IMG/VR virus record: IMGVR_UViG_3300020020_000092
Coordinates: 1-41,285 of that record
Origin: a virus
Direction: 5' to 3' (one strand)
Length of the DNA: 41,285 bases
A program made the translations under genes and the position numbers. The notes under the pieces were generated by a model. It was not told the DNA's origin, made no database searches, and worked only from the letters and a program-made list of their open reading frames with translations. Shown here piece after piece: positions 1-6,606 of this stretch (position 1 is the stretch's first letter; each line of letters begins with the position of its first letter).

Positions 1-57
1 GCCGAGAAGGGGAAACCGATCCGTATCAAATTCCGAAAGACGGTGCGCCGTGGATGA
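1..57 (+). CDS. C-terminal end of an upstream gene (partial)
   Basis: The first 57 bases read as 18 open codons and a TGA, basic and ending in TVRRG. The next gene starts at a GTG inside this end (8-nt overlap), which is the translational coupling seen throughout the window. The next gene also ends in VRRG with the same 12-base sequence, GGTGCGCCGTGG. Too little is visible to assign a function. Confidence 0.5.
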   Translation, partial: AEKGKPIRIKFRKTVRRG

Positions 58-277
58 CCTCTATCGAATGGAAATCGAAATCCTCAAATTAAAAGCATCA
101 ATGGAGCAGGGTATCAAAGCGCTTCGCCTGGCCAATGCACTGTTGTGGTATCTGGCCGGCGAGGACGGCGCACGCGTGCCGGTGCTGGTCCCGCATCTGT
201 GGGCGCCGGATGCCGTGCCGCCGATTAAAGTCGAGGTCGATCATTCGCGCATGAACATCGTGGTGCGCCGTGGCTAA
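50..277 (+). CDS. Small hypothetical protein, 75 aa
   Basis: Not recognised. It starts at GTG within the end of the preceding gene and ends by overlapping the GTG start of the next gene by 8 nt, so it is probably translated by re-initiation. The N-terminal third (about residues 3-30) is a likely amphipathic helix; the rest has short hydrophobic strands, a proline cluster (APDAVPP) and a VVRRG end. There is no signal peptide or metal motif. Its position before a ribbon-helix-helix-like gene suggests an early or regulatory cluster, which is inference only. Confidence 0.6.
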   Translation: MDDLYRMEIEILKLKASMEQGIKALRLANALLWYLAGEDGARVPVLVPHLWAPDAVPPIKVEVDHSRMNIVVRRG

Positions 278-1022
278 GCCTTCACAGAGCACCCGCTACG
301 GGATGAACAAGGTAATCAAGAAGCTGGTGAAGGCCGCGCCCCGGCCCACACCCCCGGCAGCCATCCAGCCAGAGTTCCGGCCGATGACCCAAGACGTGTG
401 GCGGGTCAAGATTCCGAAAATCAAGAAGCTCGGCCCCCGTGGTCCCAAGCCCGTTCGGGAACCGTCCGTCCGGTTTATCATCTCCTTCTCCGCCAGCGAG
501 AAGGACGCCTTGGCACGCACGGCCCAGGCCTTGTGTCTGACCCAGGCGACGTTGGTCCGGTTGGCGGTCAAACGCTTCCTCCGGATGCCGGAAACCGCCC
601 TGCGGCCCCAGGCCCAGCGATTGTGGGACGAGGGCATTCGGCGCGACATGAAACAAATCTCGGCACGCGCGGCCTACGCGTATGCGTGTGCGTTGTTGCG
701 CGAAGCCGGAGATGGGGAACGCCCCTTGAGTATGAAACACCTGGAACACAAACTGGCAGAAGCGATTGCCACCAACACCTACCGCAAAACTAAACGGACT
801 GTGTTGCAGCCCACCGGCCGCAGACGCGTGCCCGGTAATCCGAAAGGCATCAATGGACGACGTGTTCCCGACGTGGCTGCTGTTGCGGGTGCTGGCGGTG
901 TTGCTGATCGTCCTGTCCGCGATGAACATTCTGACACTGTTGATCATGGGACTCCGGCGGCGCGAGTCGTCCCGGCCCCCGGACCCACCCGACGCATTAT
1001 GATTATTCCGAGGAAAGGATAG
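270..1022 (+). CDS. Ribbon-helix-helix-like putative DNA-binding protein
   Basis: A 250-codon ORF starting at GTG coupled to the upstream gene. Residues about 67-105 show a strand (SVRFIISF) followed by two helices with LTQATLVRLAVKRFL. That pattern resembles the ribbon-helix-helix fold of Arc/CopG-type repressors, so a DNA-binding regulator is likely. The first 66 residues are basic and proline-rich. From about residue 194 (base 848) the protein turns into Gly/Arg/Val/Ala-rich sequence with many T-ending codons, while another frame there encodes a GC3-rich membrane peptide. The last ~58 residues may therefore be overprinted or run-on. Function is inferred from the fold pattern only. Confidence 0.6.
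   Translation: MAKPSQSTRYGMNKVIKKLVKAAPRPTPPAAIQPEFRPMTQDVWRVKIPKIKKLGPRGPKPVREPSVRFIISFSASEKDALARTAQALCLTQATLVRLAVKRFLRMPETALRPQAQRLWDEGIRRDMKQISARAAYAYACALLREAGDGERPLSMKHLEHKLAEAIATNTYRKTKRTVLQPTGRRRVPGNPKGINGRRVPDVAAVAGAGGVADRPVRDEHSDTVDHGTPAARVVPAPGPTRRIMIIPRKG
853..1002 (+). CDS. Small single-pass membrane protein (overlaps preceding ORF)
   Basis: A 49-aa reading frame nested in the 3' part of the preceding ORF, in another frame. ATG 853 has a GAAAGG Shine-Dalgarno 5 nt upstream. Residues about 8-33 are strongly hydrophobic (LLLRVLAVLLIVLSAMN and onward), giving one transmembrane helix, followed by RRRE and a proline-rich tail. Almost all third positions are G or C, as in neighbouring genes, whereas the overlapping frame loses that bias here. 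This is good evidence that the nested frame is translated. The role is unknown; holin-like or membrane-anchor functions are possible. Confidence 0.6.
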   Translation: MDDVFPTWLLLRVLAVLLIVLSAMNILTLLIMGLRRRESSRPPDPPDAL

Positions 1023-1025
1023 ACT

Positions 1026-1244
1026 ATGCCCCTGACGATTGATAAAGAGATGTTGCCCCTGACACGGGAGCGATTGTGCCCCCCGTGCTCGCACTGCGGT
1101 AATGCGGACCCGTCGCGCATGACGGTCTGGGCCTCGCGCGATGGCACCAGCTTCAATGGCCGTCCCCGATATGAGTGGGATGGGCGGACGTGGACCTGTT
1201 TGGTGTGTCAGCAGTTGTTTCGCTCGCCCCGGTGGTGGAGGTGA
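1026..1244 (+). CDS. Small zinc-ribbon-like protein, 72 aa
   Basis: The start ATG 1026 follows a good ribosome site (GAGGAAAGG). Cysteines at 18, 21 and 24 and a second pair at 58 and 61 (CLVC) form a CxxC...CxxC arrangement typical of zinc ribbons. The protein ends in RSPRWWR. Small proteins of this kind are common in phage accessory regions and often bind nucleic acid or RNA polymerase, but no family is recognised. The next gene begins 2 nt after its stop codon, so the two are probably co-translated. Confidence 0.65.
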   Translation: MPLTIDKEMLPLTRERLCPPCSHCGNADPSRMTVWASRDGTSFNGRPRYEWDGRTWTCLVCQQLFRSPRWWR

Positions 1245-1246
1245 CT

Positions 1247-1408
1247 ATGACTAAATTAAACCTGTTGTGTGATTATTGCAAGAAACCAATGGAGGACTTC
1301 ATGCAAGTCTCTATCACACGAGATACTGTGACCGGTCAGGAGTGGGTCCATCATTCGGATTGTGCGCCGCCCGACCGCCCCAGAAAGACCCCCGGGGGAC
1401 GGCGATGA
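1247..1408 (+). CDS. Small putative zinc-binding protein, 53 aa
   Basis: The chosen start is ATG 1247, preceded by GGAGG at 1237; an upstream in-frame ATG at 1175 would lie inside the previous gene. CDYCKKP (C8, C11) and HHSDC (H35/H36, C39) give a CxxC...HxxxC pattern consistent with one zinc site. The C-terminus is basic and proline-rich. It is the second zinc-knuckle-like protein in a row. No function is assigned. Confidence 0.6.
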   Translation: MTKLNLLCDYCKKPMEDFMQVSITRDTVTGQEWVHHSDCAPPDRPRKTPGGRR

Positions 1409-1653
1409 GAAATGGATGGGGACCGACCGACGTACGGAAGCACACCTGGTGGAAGTCACGCGGCCATCATCTCCGGATCATCGTGCGTGATGAAGACGTA
1501 ACGGAACGGTGCCGATTCTTCGACGACACCTGCCATCCGCCCGTGGCGGAGTTATTACGACGGACTCCAGAGGGGCATGTCCACATGGATGAAGGCGGCA
1601 TTGTTGCCGTCCAGGTTGAGCACGAATTTACTATCGTGGATACCGCCCCTTAG
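1405..1653 (+). CDS. Hypothetical protein, 82 aa
   Basis: It starts at ATG 1405 in an ATGA overlap with the previous stop, with GGGGGAC as ribosome site. The N-terminus is rich in W/H/K (KHTWWKSRGHH), followed by a short strand (LRIIVRD) and an acidic C-terminal half with strands VAVQVEHEFTIV. No known motif is recognised. Last gene of the first coupled cluster: about 150 non-coding bases with a possible promoter follow. Confidence 0.6.
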   Translation: MRNGWGPTDVRKHTWWKSRGHHLRIIVRDEDVTERCRFFDDTCHPPVAELLRRTPEGHVHMDEGGIVAVQVEHEFTIVDTAP

Positions 1654-1801
1654 TACATACCGCGCGTTTCTATAAGCGCACACGCGCCTATCCGGTGTAA
1701 TCCGGTGGTTGACAACTGGTTCCGGGGTGCCCCATTGTGAATGGGTCATCACGGGGCCAGGGGATAGCCCGGGTCCACTAACCATGAGGATAGGAGACAC
1801 T
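1654..1801 (+). promoter_or_regulatory. Intergenic region with a possible promoter and repeats
   Basis: The longest non-coding gap in the left block. It contains two direct TCCGGTG copies (1691-1697, 1701-1707), a perfect TTGACA (1709-1714) and, 18 nt further on, only a weak -10 match (CATTGT, 1733-1738). A perfect 6-bp inverted repeat CCCATT/AATGGG (1731-1745) overlaps the -10 region and could be an operator. Promoter activity is uncertain because of the poor -10 box. Confidence 0.25.
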
Positions 1802-2287
1802 ATGAAGCGTTTGCTCGTCGCTGCGGCCGTCACGCTGGCTCTACTGGCCGGCTATGACGCCACCACTCGTCACTTCGATTCGGCATCGCCGGATGCCGCC
1901 ATCTCCCAGAGCGCGCAGCGCGACCTGTCGCCGTTGCGTCTCTTCGAGACTCCCCTGGACGCCCAGTCCGAATTTCGCGGCTACCGCAAGACGTTCACCA
2001 CCCAGACCACGACCGGCGCCACCGCCAGTTCCGGACTGATGCGTGGGTATGCCGTGAACCACACGGCGGAACTGATCGTGACGGGCGGTCCCGCGACTTG
2101 CACGTACCGATTGCAGGGCACGGGCGACGGCACGACCTGGTTCAACATTTCGGCTGCGGATTTGACCTGCACCTCAACGACGGTCGGATTCGAGGCGAAC
2201 AAGCCGGTCGCGCAGGTCCGGGGTAACCTATTGACCCTGACGGGCGGCACCACTCCGACGGTCACGCTGAAGTACATCGGTCGATAG
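1802..2287 (+). CDS. Secreted beta-rich protein with signal peptide
   Basis: The start is ATG 1802 with a GGAG site 8 nt upstream; the longer in-frame ORF from 1709 lacks a site and would bury the leader. Residues 1-18 are a clear Sec-type leader: basic MKR, then LLVAAAVTLALLAG. The mature part is Thr/Gly-rich and beta-strand-like, with one cysteine pair (ATCTYR and LTCTST) that could form a disulfide in the periplasm. About 161 aa in total. Function is unknown. An exported protein at the head of a structural block is unusual for a phage. Confidence 0.7.
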   Translation: MKRLLVAAAVTLALLAGYDATTRHFDSASPDAAISQSAQRDLSPLRLFETPLDAQSEFRGYRKTFTTQTTTGATASSGLMRGYAVNHTAELIVTGGPATCTYRLQGTGDGTTWFNISAADLTCTSTTVGFEANKPVAQVRGNLLTLTGGTTPTVTLKYIGR

Positions 2288-2297
2288 GAGGGACGTC

Positions 2298-2951
2298 ATG
2301 ACTGCCCGCGTGGCCAAAAAGCTCGCCAAGCGAAAGGTGAAGCCCCCACTCCCGGGCACGAAGCCGGGATCCTGTGGTGCGCCTCGGAATTCGCCCGAGC
2401 ATCGCGGGGAACCCTGTCGTCGTGCTGCCGGCTACCGTACCGGGCACCCGGGACAGGGCCGGTGTTCGTTACATGGGGGTCAGGCCACCGACCGTTTCGT
2501 GAGCCACGGCATCTACTCCATGGTGACGCATCATCGCGTCTCCGAAGTGTTGCAGCGACTGTCCGAGCAGGAGATGAACGTCATGGATTTGATTCCCGAG
2601 GCAAACGTGCTTCGGGCGTTGACCATCGACTTCATCAATCGCTACGATCAGTTTCAAGACGCACTGATGGCGTGGTATGCCGATCCCGAGTCCAACACGC
2701 GTCCGCGCAAGGTCGTGGACCTGGCGGATGCCTCTCACTTGATTGAATCGATTTCTCGCGTCGTCCATCGGATGCACCAGATCCAGAATGAAGGCGCGAT
2801 TTCACTCGAGACGTTCAAGCGCGTCACCGAGCACATGGGGATCATCGTCGCCAAGTACACGAAAGACCCCGTGGTGCTGCAGAAGATTGAAGACGAATGG
2901 ATGGACCTGGCCCTGGATGCCAAGTCCGCCCCACCCACCCCTGTTGAATAG
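2298..2951 (+). CDS. Small-terminase-like protein with zinc-binding HGG motif
   Basis: Residues 26-61 hold a Cys/His motif (C26, C40, H50, C56, H59) ending in GRCSLHGG. It follows the pattern G-x-P-C-R-x-A-x-G...HPG-x-G-R-C-x-x-HGG that I know from many phage proteins annotated as small terminase subunits or terminase-associated. The rest (residues ~75-205) is mostly helical, as expected for an oligomeric DNA-recognition subunit. A strong AGGAGGG site precedes ATG 2298. Against the assignment, the large terminase lies 7.7 kb downstream instead of adjacent. A general zinc-binding phage protein is the alternative. Confidence 0.5.
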   Translation: MTARVAKKLAKRKVKPPLPGTKPGSCGAPRNSPEHRGEPCRRAAGYRTGHPGQGRCSLHGGQATDRFVSHGIYSMVTHHRVSEVLQRLSEQEMNVMDLIPEANVLRALTIDFINRYDQFQDALMAWYADPESNTRPRKVVDLADASHLIESISRVVHRMHQIQNEGAISLETFKRVTEHMGIIVAKYTKDPVVLQKIEDEWMDLALDAKSAPPTPVE

Positions 2952-2966
2952 CGAGGACATGACATC

Positions 2967-3605
2967 ATGGCGAAAGCAAAGACGAAGGAAGCCGTTACCC
3001 AGGCCCGTGCCGCCCGCAGCCACGACGAGCACGAAGCTCGTAAAAAGGCCAACGCGCCGGTCGAAAAGGCGCGCGAGGTCCGCAAGGCTCACATCGACGA
3101 AGCGACCAAGGCCGAACGGCAGAAGCAGGTCGATCTCCTGGCCGAGGACGACAAGGCCGACAAGAAGGACAAGGAGAAGGTGACGCTGCACGACGGCAAG
3201 CCCGGATCCGGCGCGGGACTCCGCCCGGGGCAGCTGCACGCGCCCAAGTCCAACCCCGGTGCCGCCGCACGCGTGCCGTCGCAGCCGTTGCAGCCCGAGT
3301 CGCTGCAGTCGCACGGCCTGGGCATCCTCTACGACAAGGATCTGGACAACCCCCCCTACGACACCGGCGATCCGCTGGAAACCGACGAGGGGCCGAGCGG
3401 CTCGAATCCGGGCGTCGTGGACAAGGATGCCGAGCGGAAAAAGGCCGAGAAGGCCTCGCCCCGCTTCAAGCAGAACGATCCCGACAATCCGACCATCGGT
3501 GCGGGTGGGCGCAAGGACGCCACCGCCAGCCCGGACCCCATCGGCTCGCGCACGAAAAGCAAGAACAGCGTCGCCGGGGGCAGCAACTCGGGCATCGACG
3601 TCTAG
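2967..3605 (+). CDS. Charged low-complexity protein, 212 aa
   Basis: Residues 1-72 are almost all A/K/E/D/R and predicted helical or coiled coil. The rest is Gly/Pro/Asp/Ser-rich and probably disordered, with DNPPYDTGDP and repeated DPDNP/DPIGS patches. There is no signal peptide, no hydrophobic core and no catalytic motif. It could be a scaffold-like or internal virion protein, but nothing in the sequence proves this. It starts 15 nt after the previous stop with a modest GAGGAC site. Confidence 0.55.
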   Translation: MAKAKTKEAVTQARAARSHDEHEARKKANAPVEKAREVRKAHIDEATKAERQKQVDLLAEDDKADKKDKEKVTLHDGKPGSGAGLRPGQLHAPKSNPGAAARVPSQPLQPESLQSHGLGILYDKDLDNPPYDTGDPLETDEGPSGSNPGVVDKDAERKKAEKASPRFKQNDPDNPTIGAGGRKDATASPDPIGSRTKSKNSVAGGSNSGIDV

Positions 3606-3620
3606 TCTCCCTCGGGCTGC

Positions 3621-3655
3621 GGCCGTTCACCTCCAGCAATGGCGGGTGGACGGCC
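3621..3655 (+). other. RNA hairpin in intergenic gap
   Basis: An 11-bp stem (GGCCGTTCACC with GGTGGACGGCC, one G-T wobble) encloses a 13-nt loop in the 84-nt gap after the charged protein. No U-tract follows, so it is not a standard intrinsic terminator. It may be a processing or mRNA-stabilising element. Confidence 0.3.
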
Positions 3656-3689
3656 GAATCGCCGTTGGATTTACAGATAAGGAGCTGAC

Positions 3690-3995
3690 ATGCAGATGAT
3701 AGGCGTCGCATCAGTCAATGGCCACCGTGTGGAGTTGACACTGGACATTCATGAGGATGATGCCCCGTCGTTGGGGCAGGGTCGTGCTGACGAACGGCTT
3801 CGTGTGTGGATTCAGGCCGAAGCACAGCGGGCAGCGGAAATCGTCGCCGTCGCGTGTAAGGACCGAGTCGAAGAAGACCGGGCACGCACCGAACGCAAGA
3901 GGAATCCCCCCAAGGGCAAACGTGGACCGGACCAGATCGCGTTCGCCGGATCGAAAGAACCGGCCGTGGTCGTGCCGAAAGCGAAGGAGCAGTAG
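3690..3995 (+). CDS. Hypothetical protein, 101 aa
   Basis: It starts at ATG 3690 behind TAAGGAG. The N-terminus (IGVASVNGHRVELTLDI) looks like two beta strands, residues 35-70 are a charged helix rich in A/E/R, and the C-terminus is a lysine/proline-rich disordered tail. No family is recognised. It lies directly before a conserved phage structural-type gene (3-nt gap), which suggests a virion-assembly role by context only. Confidence 0.55.
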   Translation: MQMIGVASVNGHRVELTLDIHEDDAPSLGQGRADERLRVWIQAEAQRAAEIVAVACKDRVEEDRARTERKRNPPKGKRGPDQIAFAGSKEPAVVVPKAKEQ

Positions 3996-3998
3996 TTC

Positions 3999-4442
3999 AT
4001 GGCCAACCTCATGTACAACATTGGCAAGGTCCGGCTCCTGGGCGGAGCGACCTCGGCCATCAACTACGCATCGGACACCATCAAGGCGATGGCCGTGGGC
4101 TCGGGCTATTCGCCCAACGCCGATGACCAGTTCATTGACGCGGGTGGTGCGAACGATCCCGTCGATCACCGGACAGCGGCGACGACAGACCAGACGCTGG
4201 CCAACAAAGTCATTGGCGTCGATACGACGGGCGACTTCGCCTACATCGACGCGGACGATGTGGTCTACACCTCGGTGACGGCGGGACCGGCCATCGAGGG
4301 CATCGTCATCTACAAGGATACGGGCACGCCGACGACCTGTCCGATGATCTGCTACTTGGACATTTCGGTGACGCCGAACGGCGGCAACATCACCATCCAG
4401 TTCGCAGCCCCCGCCAGCGGCGGGATTGCGAAGATGACGTAA
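3999..4442 (+). CDS. Conserved phage virion-associated protein, 147 aa
   Basis: It has the layout of a small protein often seen among phage tail and fibre genes: MANLMYNIGKVRLLGG at the start, a DTIKAMAVGSGY strand, the central DADDVVYTSVTAGPAIEGIV and IVIYKDTG, then VTPNGGNITIQF near the end. The family is beta-rich and generally left unnamed in phage annotations. A role in the virion, probably tail-tip or fibre-associated, is inferred from that recurrence and from its neighbours. No signal peptide. Confidence 0.6.
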   Translation: MANLMYNIGKVRLLGGATSAINYASDTIKAMAVGSGYSPNADDQFIDAGGANDPVDHRTAATTDQTLANKVIGVDTTGDFAYIDADDVVYTSVTAGPAIEGIVIYKDTGTPTTCPMICYLDISVTPNGGNITIQFAAPASGGIAKMT

Positions 4443-4465
4443 CTCGGTTCAATAAGGAGCGAACG

Positions 4466-4993
4466 ATGCAAACGCGACTGTTGTTGGGCATGCTGATCCT
4501 GTGCGGGATGGCTGCCTGTGCCCGTAACCCCAAGCCAACCCCGACACCCACGCCGGTGCAGTCAGCATCGATTGAAATAGAAGCCGAGGCCCTCCCTCGG
4601 CTTCCTTACGTCCCCGCCCCGACCCAGACGCCCCGTCGAGCCACGGCCCCGCTGACCGCTGGAGAGACGGCCCGGGCCAATGATTCGATCATTTGGGACT
4701 ATGCCCCTGGGGAGCTTGCTCTTTTTGGTGTCGTGCGGTTCGAGGTGTGTGTCGAGGATCCTGGGTCGCTCTCCTGTTTACAGGTGACTCCGGATGCGTC
4801 GCGGACAGCGCTTCAACCAGATACGACGCCAGGAATGGAGTCGTTTGCCATGAAACTGCCGGCGTTGACAGTCGGGGCACACGTCATGTCCGTGAAAGCA
4901 TGCGCTTTAAGTGAATGCTCGGATGTGACCACGACTTCGTTTAACTTCTTGGTCAAACCAAAACCCCCCTCTAAAGTCCGTATCGGGCGGTAA
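4466..4993 (+). CDS. Putative lipoprotein with an Ig/FN3-like domain
   Basis: Residues 1-18 (MQTRLLLGMLILCGMAAC) form a type II signal peptide, with C18 as the probable lipidated cysteine; the -3 residue is Met, a tolerated deviation. A proline/threonine linker follows (PKPTPTPTPV). Residues ~75-165 carry alternating strands with cysteines (FEVCVED, LSCLQV, VKACALSECSD) resembling an Ig or FN3-type fold. TAAGGAG lies 8 nt before ATG 4466. A phage lipoprotein could mediate superinfection exclusion or act as a lysogenic-conversion factor; that is inference. Confidence 0.65.
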   Translation: MQTRLLLGMLILCGMAACARNPKPTPTPTPVQSASIEIEAEALPRLPYVPAPTQTPRRATAPLTAGETARANDSIIWDYAPGELALFGVVRFEVCVEDPGSLSCLQVTPDASRTALQPDTTPGMESFAMKLPALTVGAHVMSVKACALSECSDVTTTSFNFLVKPKPPSKVRIGR

Positions 4994-5017
4994 AGGTCAA
5001 CATGTCCATGACCTGAA

Positions 5018-5836
5018 ATGGGCTCACAAGCTTTCACATCGTCGGGCACCTGGCAAGCGCCGACTGGTGTCACTGCTGTCACGGCCGAATGTGTGGGCGG
5101 TGGTGGCGCTGGCGGCGCAGCTACGGGGAACCCTGCCCGGGGTGGCGGGGGAGCAGGAGGTCAATACTCCAAGAAAGCCGCCATCGCGGTTACGCCTGGT
5201 AACAATTACACAGTCACAATTGGCGCAGGTGGCACTTCGACGGCTGGTGCCGTCGGGCCAGGTGGGGACAGTTGGTTCTCGACATCTGGTACAGTCATTG
5301 CCAAAGGGGGTGCGGGTGGAGCACTGTCCACAGGCACGTCCTCAGCAGGTGGGGCCGGAAGTACCACTGGCGGGATCGGTGATACCGTCCGTGCTGGCGG
5401 GTCAGGAGCCGCAGGGACCGCAGGTGGCATTTCAGGAGGTGGCGGCGGCGGGGCGTCCGCGACCACAGGAGGCAGTAACGGTTCCACAGGGACGGGCGGT
5501 GCTGCCGGGACCGGCGCGTTTGCGGATGGTCTAACCTATGCGGGGGCAGGAGCCAACGGCGTCAACACCAATAACGCTGGCACTGCCGGCAATGTTCGAG
5601 GGGGCGGAGGGTCAGGTGGGGCCACGGCCCAGGCAGCAGATCGACTCGGCGGCGGCGGTGGCGCGGGTATTGTTGTTCTGACGTGGACGGATCCGCCGCA
5701 AACCGCGACCCCTACGGCGGCAACGGCTGTGTGGTCCGTGGGTACGCCCACAACACTTGTCAGTTCCTCCAATGTCACTCACCTTCATCTGCGCATGACG
5801 CGCCGTCGCACACCGTATAAGAGGAGACGTTTGTAA
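5018..5836 (+). CDS. Glycine-rich adhesin-like tail protein
   Basis: The N-terminus (FTSSGTWQAPTGVTAVTAECVGGGG) matches the glycine-rich domain common in phage tail fibres and adhesins, where poly-glycine strands form a receptor-binding sandwich. Residues 25-220 hold many Gly runs of 3-7. The C-terminal stretch (PTAATAVWSVGTPTTLV) is one copy of the W-x-x-x-T-P repeat that makes up the large repeat protein 2.6 kb downstream. No good ribosome site precedes ATG 5018; an AAAGG site fits a four-codon leader (5002-5016) that ends one base before this start, so re-initiation is possible. Confidence 0.65.
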   Translation: MGSQAFTSSGTWQAPTGVTAVTAECVGGGGAGGAATGNPARGGGGAGGQYSKKAAIAVTPGNNYTVTIGAGGTSTAGAVGPGGDSWFSTSGTVIAKGGAGGALSTGTSSAGGAGSTTGGIGDTVRAGGSGAAGTAGGISGGGGGGASATTGGSNGSTGTGGAAGTGAFADGLTYAGAGANGVNTNNAGTAGNVRGGGGSGGATAQAADRLGGGGGAGIVVLTWTDPPQTATPTAATAVWSVGTPTTLVSSSNVTHLHLRMTRRRTPYKRRRL

Positions 5837-6282
5837 TGGCTAATATTGGAGTCACGGTCACGACCGAAGGCGAGATCGCTTTGGGTGCGGGTACTGCCAA
5901 GACAATTCTGCAGATTATCGCTCCCGCAAATCAACGATTGAACTTTGACGGGTTCGCCGTCTCATTCGATGGTGTATTGGGCACGGCCGAGCCGGTCAAT
6001 GTCGAAATCTTGCGCCAGACAACTGCCGGCACGATGACCTCTGCAACGGTCGTACGGCGGGGCGCTGGTTCCGAGACGATTCAAACCACAGCACAAAAGA
6101 CCGCGTCCGCCGAGCCGACTGCCGGAGATGTGTTGCGCCGGTACAACATTCATCCCCAGACAGGGGCAGAATTCAAGTTCGACCCCAAGGAAATCGAGAT
6201 TCCTGGTGGTACGCGTCTGGCCATTCGTTGCACGGCCCCTGCTGCTGTCAATGTCACGGCGTTCATGGACGCCACGGAGTAG
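5836..6282 (+). CDS. Conserved phage structural protein, 148 aa
   Basis: It starts at ATG 5836 in a TAATG overlap with the previous stop. The protein is beta-rich, with PANQRLNFDGFAVSFDG, a polar middle, then YNIHPQTGAEFKF and EIEIPGGTRLAIRCTAPAAV near the C-terminus. This pattern recurs in uncharacterised phage virion proteins encoded beside fibres. No catalytic motif or signal peptide. A small accessory virion component is the most likely role; evidence is family resemblance and context. Confidence 0.6.
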   Translation: MANIGVTVTTEGEIALGAGTAKTILQIIAPANQRLNFDGFAVSFDGVLGTAEPVNVEILRQTTAGTMTSATVVRRGAGSETIQTTAQKTASAEPTAGDVLRRYNIHPQTGAEFKFDPKEIEIPGGTRLAIRCTAPAAVNVTAFMDATE

Positions 6283-6285
6283 ATC

Positions 6286-6603
6286 ATGCCCAATACGAAT
6301 CCGCAAGCGATCAGAGTTGCTAACGAGAAAATTCGCGTCGCGGCCGACAAGTTCGGCCAATTGTTCAATTTCATGAAAGCGTTGCAAGCTGAAGCCCAAG
6401 CCGAAGGATGGGTGGCGCTCTTCCCCAACGATGCGGAGCCTGTCGTCGATGGTGCGGTTACGGACGGGCGCACCGTCATCACGAACGCTGACGTTGCTGC
6501 GTTCATTACGCTGGCCGGTGCCTATATCACGTTCATGGAGCAGAGCGCGAACGCGAATCGCAACCTTGCACTGAAAATCGCTGTTAACCCCGAGCGGTTC
6601 TAA
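6286..6603 (+). CDS. Small helical phage protein, 105 aa
   Basis: It begins 3 nt after the preceding stop. Mostly helical: residues 5-42 and 66-95 are amphipathic, separated by a PNDAEPVVDGAVTDGRT turn region. Not recognised. Tight coupling to the virion protein before and the beta-helix protein after suggests an assembly or structural partner of the fibre block. Confidence 0.55.
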   Translation: MPNTNPQAIRVANEKIRVAADKFGQLFNFMKALQAEAQAEGWVALFPNDAEPVVDGAVTDGRTVITNADVAAFITLAGAYITFMEQSANANRNLALKIAVNPERF

Positions 6604-6606
6604 GCC

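Noticed and set aside
5002-5016. Four-codon ORF with a ribosome site before the glycine-rich gene
   Set aside because: Too short to call as a gene. It is mentioned only as a possible re-initiation leader.
5206-5778. Proline-rich minus-strand ORFs opposite the glycine-rich adhesin
   Set aside because: Poly-Pro is the reverse complement of GGN glycine codons. The plus strand has the recognisable fibre pattern.
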